Assembly: GCA_025642065.1 (NCBI GenBank)
Contig: JAODUP010000919.1
Span: 209,001 to 273,000, forward strand
Reading direction: 5' to 3'
DNA length: 64,000 nucleotides
Source of the DNA: Paralvinella palmiformis
Lineage: Eukaryota > Annelida > Polychaeta > Terebellida > Alvinellidae
Part shown: positions 12,190 to 24,800 of the stretch, in pieces
How positions within the stretch are numbered: the first letter of the stretch is position 1
Layout: every line of letters starts with the position of its first letter
Program-made: the position numbers and the translations under genes
Notes under the pieces: model-generated
The model's input: only the letters and a program-made list of their open reading frames with translations
Databases searched by the model: none
What the model was told of the DNA's origin: nothing

Positions 12190-14275
12190 AAATTTGTTCA
12201 ATTCGTTTATTACAACATTCATAACACATCATTTTAATGAAAGCAAACACATATACTGATATAGAATGTTAAAGGAGAATACTTGAAGCATTGCTTATAT
12301 ATTATGCATCCCCCTTAACACAACATTAAAAACATTCATAACAAATTTAAAAATACAAAGGTGTAGAATAGTCAATAGACATAATTATATCTTTTATTAT
12401 GAAACAATACAAAATCCATATAATTTTAATTATGAAATGATTAATTATTGTAGCAATAACATTCTGTATATTATATCACATATATGTTGTATTTGAACCT
12501 GGTACCATATTCTATTGGTATGAACATTTTTCTTTATAGATTGATAGGTAACATGTTATTTTATAGATTAAAATCAAGGTGTTTAGTTTTACAATAGCTA
12601 AAAACACTTGTATTGAACAAACAATGGATGGGTATGATCTAAATAACTAGCTTTGACAATATTACGGATTGCTTTCTTTTGTAATAGCATCAAAGTATAT
12701 AATTGAGACTTGTAAGTATTTCTCCATATCTCACATGCGTAACTTAAGTAGGGAAGTATTAATGAACAGTATAACATATATGATTGGTCATTTTCAAGCA
12801 TGTGTTTGACTTTATAAATAACAGAAATATTTTTCGAGACATTTTGAGCATTAATATGATTAGACCATGACAATTTTTCATCTACCAATACTCCTAGGAA
12901 TTTAGTAACTTGTACCCTACTGACTTCTAATCCATCAATCTTGAGTTTACAATCATCCTGAACTAAGGCTTGTTATGGAAACACATGTAATTTATTTTAT
13001 TGATATTCAGAGATAATTTGTTAACTTTAAACCATTGAGTCATTTGCTTTAATCCATTGTTGAGCCCATTATTAACCTCTATTATACTTTTGCCAACATA
13101 GAATACATTGGTTTCATCAGCAAACAATATAAATTTTAATTTATTTGAAATATTTGCCGGGTCGTTGATGTAGAGTAAAAATAAAATAGGTCCCAAAATA
13201 GAACCTTGCGGAATACCACATAACATAGTCCTATAATCTGAACAAATATCATCATAAACAACTAATTGTTTTATGTTAGTTTAAATAACCTTTTATACAA
13301 CTTGAAGCAACACCTCGAACACCAAAATGGCACAGTTTCATAATCAAAATGGAATGATCTATGGTATCAAATGCTTTCTTCAAATCAATAAAGACACCAG
13401 TAGTTACCAAATTATTTTCTAAATTACTAGTAATATCTTTGATTAATTCCATAAGTGCCAATCCTGTAGAGTGGGCTTCTCTGAACCCATACTGACTTTT
13501 GTACATAATATTTTTTTTAAAATATGATATTAATCTGTTTGAAAATTGAGGCAAAATTGACACAGGTCAATAATTGGAAAATTCCTTATGATTACCATTT
13601 TAAATAAAGGTATAATTTTGGAAATCTTTATCTCATCTGGAAATATACCAGATTCAAATGATTTGTTACAGATATAAGTTAAAGGTTATACAATATAGGT
13701 GGAGGATATTAAAGGCTTAACTATTAAAAGGCATATTGATACCATCATAACCAGAAGATTTTTTATTTTTGAAATTGGACAATTTTTAGAATTTCTTCAT
13801 CAATAACTGTTTCAAGAAACAGATAATTTTGTACACTATTACTCATAAAATCAGAGTAACTTGTATTGTGACAATGTTCAATTTTGTTGGCCAACTTCGA
13901 ACCAATATTTGTAAAGAAATTGTTAAAACCATCAGATATTGCTTTCTTATTCGACACCATCTGGCCACTAGAGTAAAATTCATGTGGCCATTTGTACGAC
14001 TTTTTCTTTCTCATAGTTATTTCACATAATAACTGCCAAGTACTTTTTAAATTACTTTTATATTCAACCAATTTGTTATCATAATATTGTTTTTCAGAAA
14101 ACCTTATTATGGTAATCAGCTTATTTTTGTACACTTTGTATTTCGTTTCAGCTTCTTTGGACCTGCATTTAAAAAATACCTTGCATAGGCCATTTCTCTT
14201 CTTGCAGGCATTTACTAAGTCTAGAGTTAACCAATGTTTGTGGTTTGATTTACAAATAAAACATACCAATGGCTA
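12190..14275 (-). mobile_element. Decayed non-LTR retrotransposon (LINE A)
   Basis: Minus-strand fragments encode, in order: a region before the reverse transcriptase (14269-13763, YKVYKNKLITIIRFSEKQYY); RT blocks near 13563-13276 (QYGFREAHSTG, FIDLKKAFDTIDHS); 13226-12963 (GIPQGSILGPILFLLYIND, then FADET); and 12888-12598 (LILPYLSYACEIW). This is a Jockey/CR1-type RT. The catalytic FADD box reads FADE, and frameshifts and stops separate the fragments. The endonuclease is missing, so it is 5'-truncated and dead. The 3' part down to about 12190 is untranslated or unrecognised. Confidence 0.85.
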
Positions 14276-14284
14276 ATGAATAGT

Positions 14285-15700
14285 TATGACTTAAACAAAA
14301 TCTTTTTGTTGGTAAAACATTTTCTTAAGAAAATATTTTTTAGTTTTAGGAAGACTATTCCATAAAACAATGCCATTACACCCAAAGCCTACCTTACTAT
14401 GGCTCTTATGATATGGTATATTAAAAGAGTATACACTAGTCCTTGTATAGTGAGAATGAGTCGTACAAATAATTTGGGGCATAAGCATTGAAGATATTAG
14501 ATTTATTGTCATAAAATTGACTCCGTTTTCCACACTAACCCAAGAAAGTTCTTTTTAATTAAAGACAATCAATATGACAACGAGGATGTAGATCTAGTAT
14601 GAATCTAATAATTTTGTTTTGTATTACTTGAAGTTTGTCTTTTAGTTTTTCACTGATTCCCCTACACTAAAAATTGTGCCTATAGTCAAATATGGGTTCA
14701 CCGTTGGAGGAGTGTGTTTGCAAGAAGTTTTCTTTCTTGGATGCCTAGAACTGACTGATGACGAAATGTAAATTCTAAGCCTTTACTAGCCTTCGTGATA
14801 TTGATAGTATTTTTTTTGCCATTGATGTGCCAGATACATCTGCCTCAAGGGGTGGCTCCCAAGTACTTAACTGATGCTTCTGTATCAGTTTGGGTGTTAT
14901 TACATTTTACAATAATTTTAGAGTTAAATCTTTTTTAGCTTCTTTTTGGGTGCAAAAAGGATCGATTCTGTTTTCCCTAGGTAGAGTGACAATTTGTTGT
15001 CAACTAACCAAGCACAGACTTTTTCCATATTGAGTACAAGGCATCTTCGACAACTTGAACATTTTTGTCAACAACCAGGAGAGCAGAATCATCAACATAT
15101 AGATTAAGAGGACAGTCAAGAGAATCTGGCATGTCATTGATGTAGATTAAAAATACAAGAGGATCTAGAATAGACCTTTGAGGAACTCCACATGTAATCA
15201 GATGATGGGTGGATACAACCACAAGATCTTTGGGGGAGATAAGATTCAATCCAACTAATAGAATGTTTTTTTCAGGCTCATGAACATGAATTTCAATTTT
15301 GACAACAAAATAGTATGGTTAACCATGTCAAATGCCTTTTGTAAATCCAGATGATGATGATGATGATTATTGATGTTTTACAGCTACTTTTGTGCACATG
15401 GTAGGCTAAATTGACCAAGCAACCTTCAAAAGTAATGAAGCGAAGTCAAAGATGAAACACCCTCCAGATCTGCCCAAGCAGAGGTTTGAACTCGGGTGGT
15501 AGTGATCTGTGGTCCAACACGCTATCAACTAGATGACGGCGGCATCCCATTGTAAATCCAGAAGAACCATATCTGTAAAATGACCTTTATCCATATTTTT
15601 CCTGAAGCAGACGTCATTTGTTTTATTGGCAATGCCAAGTTATAAAACAGAAGAACATTTGTTTTGTTTGTGATATCGAATTAAATTTAAGATATCTAAG
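14285..15700 (-). mobile_element. Decayed non-LTR retrotransposon (LINE B), interrupted by a SINE
   Basis: On the minus strand, MVLLDLQKAFDMVNHTILL (split by a SINE at 15352-15549) is followed by GVPQRSILDPLVFLIYIND and LNLYVDDSALLVV (15249-15004). Next come AWLVDNKLSLYLGKTESI and SVKYLGA, and the C-terminal end HYTRTSVYSFNIPYHKS ... GIVLWNSLPK (14533-14291). The YVDD catalytic box is intact, but stops and frameshifts break the frame. The element has no N-terminal endonuclease. Its 3' end abuts LINE A in the same orientation. Confidence 0.82.
15352..15549 (-). mobile_element. SINE-1 copy inserted in LINE B
   Basis: Full-length SINE-1 with its tail of ATC repeats at the left. The 13-base target duplication TTGTAAATCCAGA flanks it (15339-15351 and 15550-15562). 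Removing the insert and one duplicate restores the LINE reading frame across the FLDLQKAFD-type block. Confidence 0.92.
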
Positions 15701-16825
15701 TCTCTCTGAGGTAATTAAAAGTTACTCAAGTAAGTTTTTTTTTAGCTCTAGCAGGGTATTTGTCAGATATTTTTTGGATGTTTATTTACTGGGTCTAAAC
15801 GTCATTACGGTCTGACATGATGGATACATTGGCTGCATCAACACTAGATGAATATAGCTATCCTGGTCCATTCAGTTTGCATTGAATAAAAAGTGTTTCT
15901 GTACCATAATCTCTTCTATCGCTTGTTTATGTGAACTGAATAAAATCTATTCTCTCTCTCTCTCTCGTCATCAGTAAACGTGTGACTTTAAAGGACAATT
16001 TAAATCCCCCCACATAACTATCAATATTATAATAATCAATTTACCCCCCCCAACACTTTGGAGGTGTGACCCGAAATAGATAGGAAGCCAGTGAAGTCGG
16101 AACAATTAGATATGTCACCTGTGACATGATTGATTGGCAATTTCCTACATTTATGAGATAATCAGATTGTAATCAATTAACCTTTTACTCATTATCATAT
16201 TGTTGAATGAATCTTATATTTATGCATGAACATAATTAATTTGAACTTAATTATTGTTGTGCCAGTAATATTCACGTTCTTTATAAATCTGTGAATGGCT
16301 GAGATTGATAAATTGGTATTGGTACATTTCTCTTAAAGAATTAAGATTTCTGGCAGCACATCCACAGTTTCACAGGATTTCGGTCGTATTGACCTGTCAA
16401 TTGTTTGGCACAGACATTGATCGACTCATCTGTGGGTTGGTTGCTGACATTGTCTTCTCATTTGTCAATAGGTGGATGATGGCAATGTGGCTGAGAAAGT
16501 ATCAAATTCCGATTAGCAATAATTGTCGACTACGGAAACAAATGTGGTATTTATCATCATAACTGACTAGGGAAGATGAAACATCGCTGGGAAATCTGTG
16601 ATCCGGATTCTGGGCTCGGGGTTTGTTTTGCAATGTTGCATCAAACGTCCTATCGGCTGACAGAACTGGGATGAGTCATTCACAAGATGGCGGCACAGTA
16701 ATGAGTAATTCGGTAGAGTCAAGCACTGGTTTGAGTCACTAACCAGATGGCAGCACTGTAGTTAGCCAGTTACCAAATGGGAGCATTAAACATCTATGGC
16801 TGATATTTGCGTCCATTTCACACAA

Positions 16826-16857
<32 letters not shown>

Positions 16858-16880
16858 CATAACTGGACAACAAATTGATT
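15701..16880. other. Intergenic DNA downstream of CDK5RAP3
   Basis: No gene recognised. It holds TC (15950-15967) and AG (16836-16857) microsatellites, and two similar segments containing CAAGATGGCGGCAC and CCAGATGGCAGCAC (16690-16780). Confidence 0.4.
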
Positions 16881-16892
16881 TGCATTATGGCT

Positions 16893-16898
16893 TTTATT
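16893..16898 (-). terminator. Candidate CDK5RAP3 polyadenylation signal
   Basis: AATAAA on the minus strand about 235 bases after the stop codon. It is the first canonical hexamer downstream. Confidence 0.5.
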
Positions 16899-17130
16899 TT
16901 AGGAGAAATATATACAATATTAATTTATATAGAACAATAATGCAGAGAAATAATAACTAGTTAAAATAATTTATTGTAAATTAAAGTTTTTCTTACTAAA
17001 ATAAAATAAACAAAAGATGCAGTAATTAGAACTGATTGTGTCCCAATCAGGTACTGGAAGAAGATGACGAAGATAACCGTGGTATCTTCATTTATCTTCA
17101 ACCATTTTCTTTTGATTATCTATCGCACTG

Positions 17131-17202
17131 TCATATTGCATTGATTTCGCCCATAATGTTCACCCTACGACCTTTGTATTTCTTTGATATCTCCTCTTCA
17201 AT
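17131..17202 (-). CDS. CDK5RAP3: CDK5RAP3 exon 14 (residues 487-509 and stop)
   Basis: 72 bases including TGA. The end EISKKYKGRRVNIMGEINAI corresponds to the invariant ISKRY-x-GRPVN-x-MG tail of the family. Confidence 0.95.
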   Translation of the reverse strand: MEEEISKKYKGRRVNIMGEINAI

Positions 17203-20200
17203 CTGCATTAAGAAAAATACGTAGAGTGAATGAACAATTTTTATGACTGAATGAACACTTTGGCTCAGTAACACAGTGGTGAACCAGAAGGTGGGCAGTC
17301 CTGGGTTTAAATCCACTGACTGAATTCCTACTATTCTATCTCAATCAAACACAGATGAAAAGCAGATTTGATGATACATAAGTGAGGGTCTTCAAACTGC
17401 TAAAATCTGCTATAGGAGTACCTGGTTGACTATGGTGTATTATTGTAGATGTGGGAGCTGTGATAGGTAGCTAGAAATTGTATACTGCATGTGGATATGA
17501 GAACATCAAACGATTGTACACAAGGTTTGGACTACCATATATACTCGCGTATAAGTCGACCCGGCAGATAGGTTTTTGACCCTGTAATTCTTTCCTCAGG
17601 CATATGCTCACCGTGTAAGTCAAGGTCAAGTATTGGCTTAAAATCCCTCAAAATCCTAATCACTGTCGTCATTCGTGAAAAAGCTGACCCAGTGAAAAAG
17701 CTGACGCAGTCATTTTAAACTCATGGTATCGGCAAGTGCGGTGTCAGCAAGTGCATCATAAATATATCAATTTCTTCACCGGCAGTGACACACATACACA
17801 AATTTTGCTTTGATGTTATAACTAATAAACAAACTTGTCACACCAAACAGGCCTGATCATAACTTCAACTGGCAAGCGTTATTAATTAATTGTTTCACAG
17901 CAAGTGGTGAGCAAGGTTTATAATGTGAACAGTGATTCCTATATTATCGCTAATCATCTGGAAGTACTTGTAGTTAATAGCGCGTGACTATCAAGTATTA
18001 TTACATAAAGACTGGCATGTTTGTGAGATCCAAATAACAGTTTGGTGAAAATAAATCTTAATTTATTGAATAAGACTAATAGGCAGAGATGTGGAGATTT
18101 TGTTCCAACTATCGCTCACACAAACACGCCTAATTATAACTTCAATAAGGCAAGTGTTATTAATTCATTGTTTCACAACACATCTAGAGGTACTGGTAGG
18201 TAACAGTGTGCGACTATCAACTATTATCATATAAAGACTGACATGTTTGTGAGATCCAAATAACAGTTTGGTGAAAAGTAATTGTTATTTAATGGATTAG
18301 TAGGCAGCGATGTGATCATTTTATACCAACTCTGGCTCTTATTGGTTTGAATTCTATAGTCACACAATAGTGTTGTGCATCAAGGATCGCTGAACATGTC
18401 TTTCCTTCAGTTGGTAGGAAATATGACATGCACATAAGTCGAGGTGCTTCTGGGAACTCCCTTTTCCCATCCCAAGTAAATCGACTTATACGCGAGTATA
18501 TACAGTAGACATGGAGAAAGCATACTCATAATGGAAATGCTTCATTTGGACTATAAAATCAGACAATAATAATGTAAGAACACACACACACACACACACA
18601 CACAAAGATCTGTACCTGTTCCTGTAGTTCGTGTGTACGTTTCCTCAGTAGGTCAATCTGTGGCTGTATCTGTTTCTCCTCTTCGAGGGCCTCCTCGCTT
18701 CTTATGACCATCAACCTGGACAGCGACATCATCTTTTCAGAGTCACCGAGAACCTTACTCAGTGAATCAGCCATCCGATGAACGTAACTATAACACAATG
18801 AATAATATCATCTTACACAAAGTTTATCTTTGGTTTGGTCGCGGCATCACGTGTCGAAGACGCATCAAATCAGGGATCCGACAGCCGAGGAAATATTATT
18901 ATACAAGTATACGAGATTTAAAGGCGATAAATCGAGATGCCCGTGTACAAGCATAGCATATTTATTCGATGTATGATTGATTATTGACATTTTGTATGGC
19001 ACAGCCTCCTCCTCGCCCATTCTAGCTGCCTTTTATTTAAATTTTAATAAAACGCGGCACATCACGACTCCCTTTCTACTACAAGCGATGTTTTCCTCTA
19101 CATCCATTATACTTATTTTTGTTTTAAGCAGATTTTTCTGCGTTCTTTCAAGAACATTTCCGGGATATTTCCCGACTTCGTAAAATTCAAGGTCGTTTCC
19201 ATATCTGGATTTTCCAGGATGCATGGGAAACCCGGTAAATGATCTCCCAAACATAAAAACAATTACCTAAACTAGTCTTCTAAATATAATGTCATAAACA
19301 GAATCTTCTGAGATATCTGTGGGTTTTTTTTGGCAATTCATTTATAAACTTTCAATAAACAAATTCATCGTCAAACCTGAGGAGTCTGAGTCACTATGAT
19401 AAGTATCTAGTTTTTGAATTGGTCATGCATATTCACGAGCCCTCATGAAAACGGATGACTTTTGGTGAACACAATATGTTATTAATCAAAAACCTCCATC
19501 AGAGTATCTTTCAATTTTTCCCTTTGTGGATTTCCGATGTATGTTCTTGTTTCCCTTGGTGTTTTACTGTATGTTTCAGCATTTTTCTGACCATATCGGG
19601 GACCATATAGGTTTCACTCGCAGGACTTTCAAAGGTGGCATCACACGTGAGATATTTTCTATGAACTTCAGTTTGCGTATAAACATGAACGAGATGTTTT
19701 GAACGTATATCCGTGTAAAGGACACACAACAAACATTAAAATGTGATCAAGATTCACTTATATATATGCTGCTTTAAAGATATAGCGAAAAAATCAAAAC
19801 CAGTAACTGTTGTTACAGCTTTTAGCCCTACTGCCTATACAAAGCCCAGGGCGCTGTATAAATTTTGTATTTTATAATACATGATTTGGACTCATGATTT
19901 TAATGATCACTTCATTAATTGGCCATTTAATTTCTTTCTGTTTACATCTAATGTAAATGACCATCAACATTTCTATGAGGAAAACTAATAACAAATAAAC
20001 TGCTTCCTAAATTATTTTAATAATATGTAAAATATGTGTCAACTATTTAAATTCTATGCGGCACTGTAAACCTCCCATCTCTGGTCAAATATATGTTAAT
20101 TATAATGTGGCGAGTTCTCAGTGTGCCAAAGAATCGTGTACAAGATAATATGTTTTTCTCAGGTTATAATGGCTATTTAACAGCAACTCAACCCGGCAAA

Positions 20201-21304
20201 TAGACAATATTTGTTGTAATATGATGAATATTGTGGCAGTAATATACGAAGATCACAATATCAGTAATACAGACTGGCTGAAATCTTTATACTATATGCT
20301 GCTAATGACTATTACGATTAACTGAAATTAAATAAAACCATTAACTAATGTGCATTAACTCTGATTAGTATATTTAAATGGTGTTACATCAATTATTCAA
20401 TATTTCTAAATTTATAACATGAAATTCAAGCAGTAATTATTTTACCAAATTTCTGCTGTTTAGAACCAACTGTATATTTAAACAACAACAACACATTGCC
20501 TGAAATACCGAATTATTACTAACATAATAAAAATGAGAACATTTTATACTGTAGCAGTACTTGAACCCCCAACCTTGTGATCAGTAGGCTAACACTACTG
20601 AGCTACTGAACGACACTGTAAGGGAGTTGCTTCTAAGCCTAGAAGAGTGTATCAGCAACTGGTGTGTGCACTGAACCGTGATGAAACTACGAGCTGACCA
20701 CTCACTAAGGGAAATGATTCGGCAAATACACCAAACTTTCTAGCATGAATAAGTGGCTAAATAGTGCACACAAGGTTCCATTAATAGCTAAATTCTAAAC
20801 AGGAGATGTTAAATTGGCAATATAATAATAGAACCAATGATGGTAATAGTTTCGCAATATTAAACTTCGCTATCATCTGAATGGCCGAGCTGCACCATGT
20901 GAATACACAGGTGCTGACTATACACCACACAATCAGGACGAGGCCAAAACAACAAAAAGTGCCTATAAATTATAAATGTGTATATTTGACATCTACAGTT
21001 GTTATATTTCTGGCTGTCTGATATCTGCCATGTAAACATATCTGTGTACCGTACATGTATCTGTGTGAGATTGTTACATCATTATGCGTCTCGGTCTGAA
21101 AAGTGGCAACTTAGCCTAGAGTACTGTGATTAATTACTCATCTAATTTAAAAACTTAAAACACCGTGCCACTACCTTTAGACACCGCCACCCCCACACAT
21201 AATTACTGATATTATAAAGATGGTCTAATCTATGAAATCACTCGGTACACTCTAGCACATTTCACTGCTGACCACCATGTCGTAATAGGTCTGAATCCCA
21301 GTTT

Positions 21305-21353
<49 letters not shown>

Positions 21354-21810
21354 TCTAACCTCACTTTTATGCCAACTTTGGGACCTGGCTGAAAGTTGGC
21401 ATTGTGGTGGGGTGGCATTAGAGTGGGGGAGGCATATTCGGCGGACAATCTTCGGGGTTGTTAATTACGCGTGACTTTTGATCCTTTGTTAACACCAACT
21501 ATCACTTTATTTAATCTATCGCCAATCACACGATCAACACCGTCATGATCATCACCTAATGACACTGACAGCTTGTCAATCAATTCACTGATTACCAGAA
21601 ACATTTCACTGTCAGTGTGCGGTGGTAATAGTGGGGGGTATTTATATGGCAATGTATGGTATTCATATTATGTAAGCATTGGCAGTGGCTAAATAATGGT
21701 GGGGGTGGTCGGGTGGTGGAGGTAAATGAGGGCATTATCATGGCAGGAAATTGGGTCCTTATCAAAAGTTGGCATTTGGCAGCTGTTTGGGGGTAGCAGA
21801 TGGTCGGGCT

Positions 21811-21850
<40 letters not shown>

Positions 21851-24800
21851 CTACACAAGATACACAAAAGGCATGTGTAATGCTGCATCCAAAAACACAG
21901 ACATATATCCCTAAAGCGTAAACAAATAGAACACGTTACCTCGGTGAACTCCTGATAAGGAACAAATTCTGCATTTTATTTGATGTCATATAAGCCACAA
22001 GTTCACTGACATCACTCAGCATAGCCTTGATCGTACCCAGATCCAGTTGTACATCATGCGGTGCTGAACTAAACTGGCTGTCTGACAGTATGTTGCCTTC
22101 TTGTGATAACTCTTGTACTCTCTGGGTCAGGAATGCCGCCAACTGGAAAATAAAAAAAAATTAAAAAATACACGGCTCATAAGAGTATTTTCTCTAAATT
22201 TCTTTATAGCATAAATGTGAGTAAGGCTTAACAATAATAAACTGGAACAAAAAGGTCATTTAGTGTGGTCATCTTTTAATTGTAGACATGACTAGAATGA
22301 CACACTGAGGTGGTCCACAGCCGAAAATAAATGACTGATATAAGCATGCATAAAACAAAAGAAAAACGAGATTTAAATTCAACCAAGGGTCAGGCTTGAT
22401 GTTTACATGCTAACCTCATCGAGTTCATTAATTAGCATATTTCGGGTGTTGGTGTTGTCTAGTATGGTCAGAGCATCGGAGCCTCGGGCAGTGTCAGCAT
22501 CTGTAATGTAAACAGACGGAAACAAAGGAACTTTGTATTAATGTTAGAGCTGTCTTTCCACTTATATTCCACCATAATATTAGTCTTTTACTTAATAAGG
22601 ATACCGTATGCTACAAAATGCTATCCCAAGCAGTGATAACTTGTTGAGAATACATACAGGTACATCCCTAGGAGGGCATGAGACTTGGAACCACGTAACC
22701 TGAGCACGACCCCCTCACCAATGTATATAATTAAATGAACAAAGGTCGACTCTGTCGACTTCCCATAAACATGGGGCTCAGGGAGCAACAAAGTAGGAAA
22801 TCACTTCTTGGAAGATTTATCTAATTATGAAACATCTGAGAATGATTTGGGTATGGACGACTATGACTTGATCACCTGATTTTACAACGTTTTATTGTGT
22901 ATTCTCATCTCGAAGGAAACAAATATATGTTTTAAAAAAATGCTTAAACATTAAAAACTAAATTACCAAAATTGTGCTCAATTAATTTAATATAAATGAT
23001 GCATATTAAATAGTATATAAGCCCGAAAAAACTGAACACATCTGTAATGTGTTCATATCTTCAGTGAGCTAATTCACTGACTAACTTGAGGCTGATTTAT
23101 TAATTATGTCATACTAGAAGCCCACGTGTCAAAGAAGCCATTAAATTTGCTGATTTAAATTGTGGATGAAGCCAAGAATTAACTGCAACTAACCGTACAT
23201 TACAAACAAACACAACCCACGGACAACCGTGGTATCTAAGGCGTTCTAACCTTCATTACTAGGAACGTCATTCATGCTGTCATCAATAACCTCTATGGCT
23301 GCTGCTGTTCCATCATCTCCCCAGTCTATTTCCTCCTCTGCACTTACTCCCTCTGCATCCTACAAGAACCACACACACACACACCAAAAAAAATAGCTCT
23401 GTCTACAGAATTCACCAATTCTACAACGGTGTCAGGCTATTTACATCAGTTGATTTGTATAAATGAGATAGAATGTTATATCGAAATAAAGGCGAACAAC
23501 AAAATAACGAACAACTAACATTGGGAGATATTTACAAACCAGTCAAGGAAGTGACAAAGAGAAAAATTCTAATGATGGTAAAATATACCTTTTATTTAGA
23601 AAGTCTAATCATTTGTAAGATGCTACTTATAAGTATCGTGGAATAATAAAATTAAAACTAACACGCGCATGTAATATAAACAATATAAAGGTTATCCAAG
23701 ATGCATGATATTTCGGTGAATTCTCATAGTTTTTCGTTGTCGCGTTTAGTAGTTCAAATAACGACGCTGAAAAATCTGACGGGTCATAAAATGCCAACCT
23801 TGGTATCCTCTAGCGATATATCAAAGTCAATTGTTTCCGTCTCTGCACCAATATCTCCCCAGTCAATCTGGCAAAGATGATCAGATATTTAGAAAGCCGG
23901 ATAAAATATGGCCTAAAATATTTGTTTCATGATCGAATGAATAAAAGTTGATTATTTAATACATATAAACATAGTATGGTTGCTTAGCAGGTCAAAAGAA
24001 ACGGCTTAAGAAACTTCACTGGTCTAGGTTTATTTTCGGGTTAAAACACAAATATTGGGTACGAATGATCTTACACATGTACACAAACACGCACACACGC
24101 GCACACACCTCATCACCCTTTTCATCATTTCCTCCATTCTGGTCATCATCTATCCCATAATCCCTCAGTGGTTCCTCTAGATGAGCTGGGGGTCGGCTAT
24201 GTTTCCATTCGTACGTTGTGGTGTTTCCTTTGTCGATAAAATGCTTCAACAGCTTCACACGTTCGGCTCCCTTCTCCGCGCTACACACACAACAACAAAA
24301 TAAACAAAACACTAACTCGCTGATACTATTACTGTTATTATTGATGTTAATAAGGGCTGTGATGTACCTGTTTGACATAATGGTAATTAACACACACGTT
24401 TTACTTTATTTATAATTATCAAAACATCAATTGGATAACTGTTTTGGGGAGTTGTTCCTCATCAAATCAATTCTGTAGCAATGTAATGAGCAATGTCATC
24501 AATCTTAATCGGTTCATAATCTTGGATAACGAATAACATGCTTCAGTAAATCGCGGCAATTAATACCATTTAGGAAAAAAATATATTGTTATTGTGGGAT
24601 GGCAGTTAAGTGGGAAATGTTACAGACGCGATACTGGCAAGCTCCTTTGTTTGAGTCCACCAAGTGGCTGCTGGGTTTTTACATTATCACCGTATCTGTC
24701 CTTACTATTTACCCCAATGTGTCATCGTATCTTTGTCACAGACTAAGATACGAGTTGGTCAGCCCTTAATCCATCCAAGTGAGTAAGTCTGTGTTTTTTA

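Noticed and set aside
19511..19732. Possible zinc-finger fragment in CDK5RAP3 intron 12
   Set aside because: His and Cys spacing does not fit a C2H2 or other finger, and no second motif supports it.
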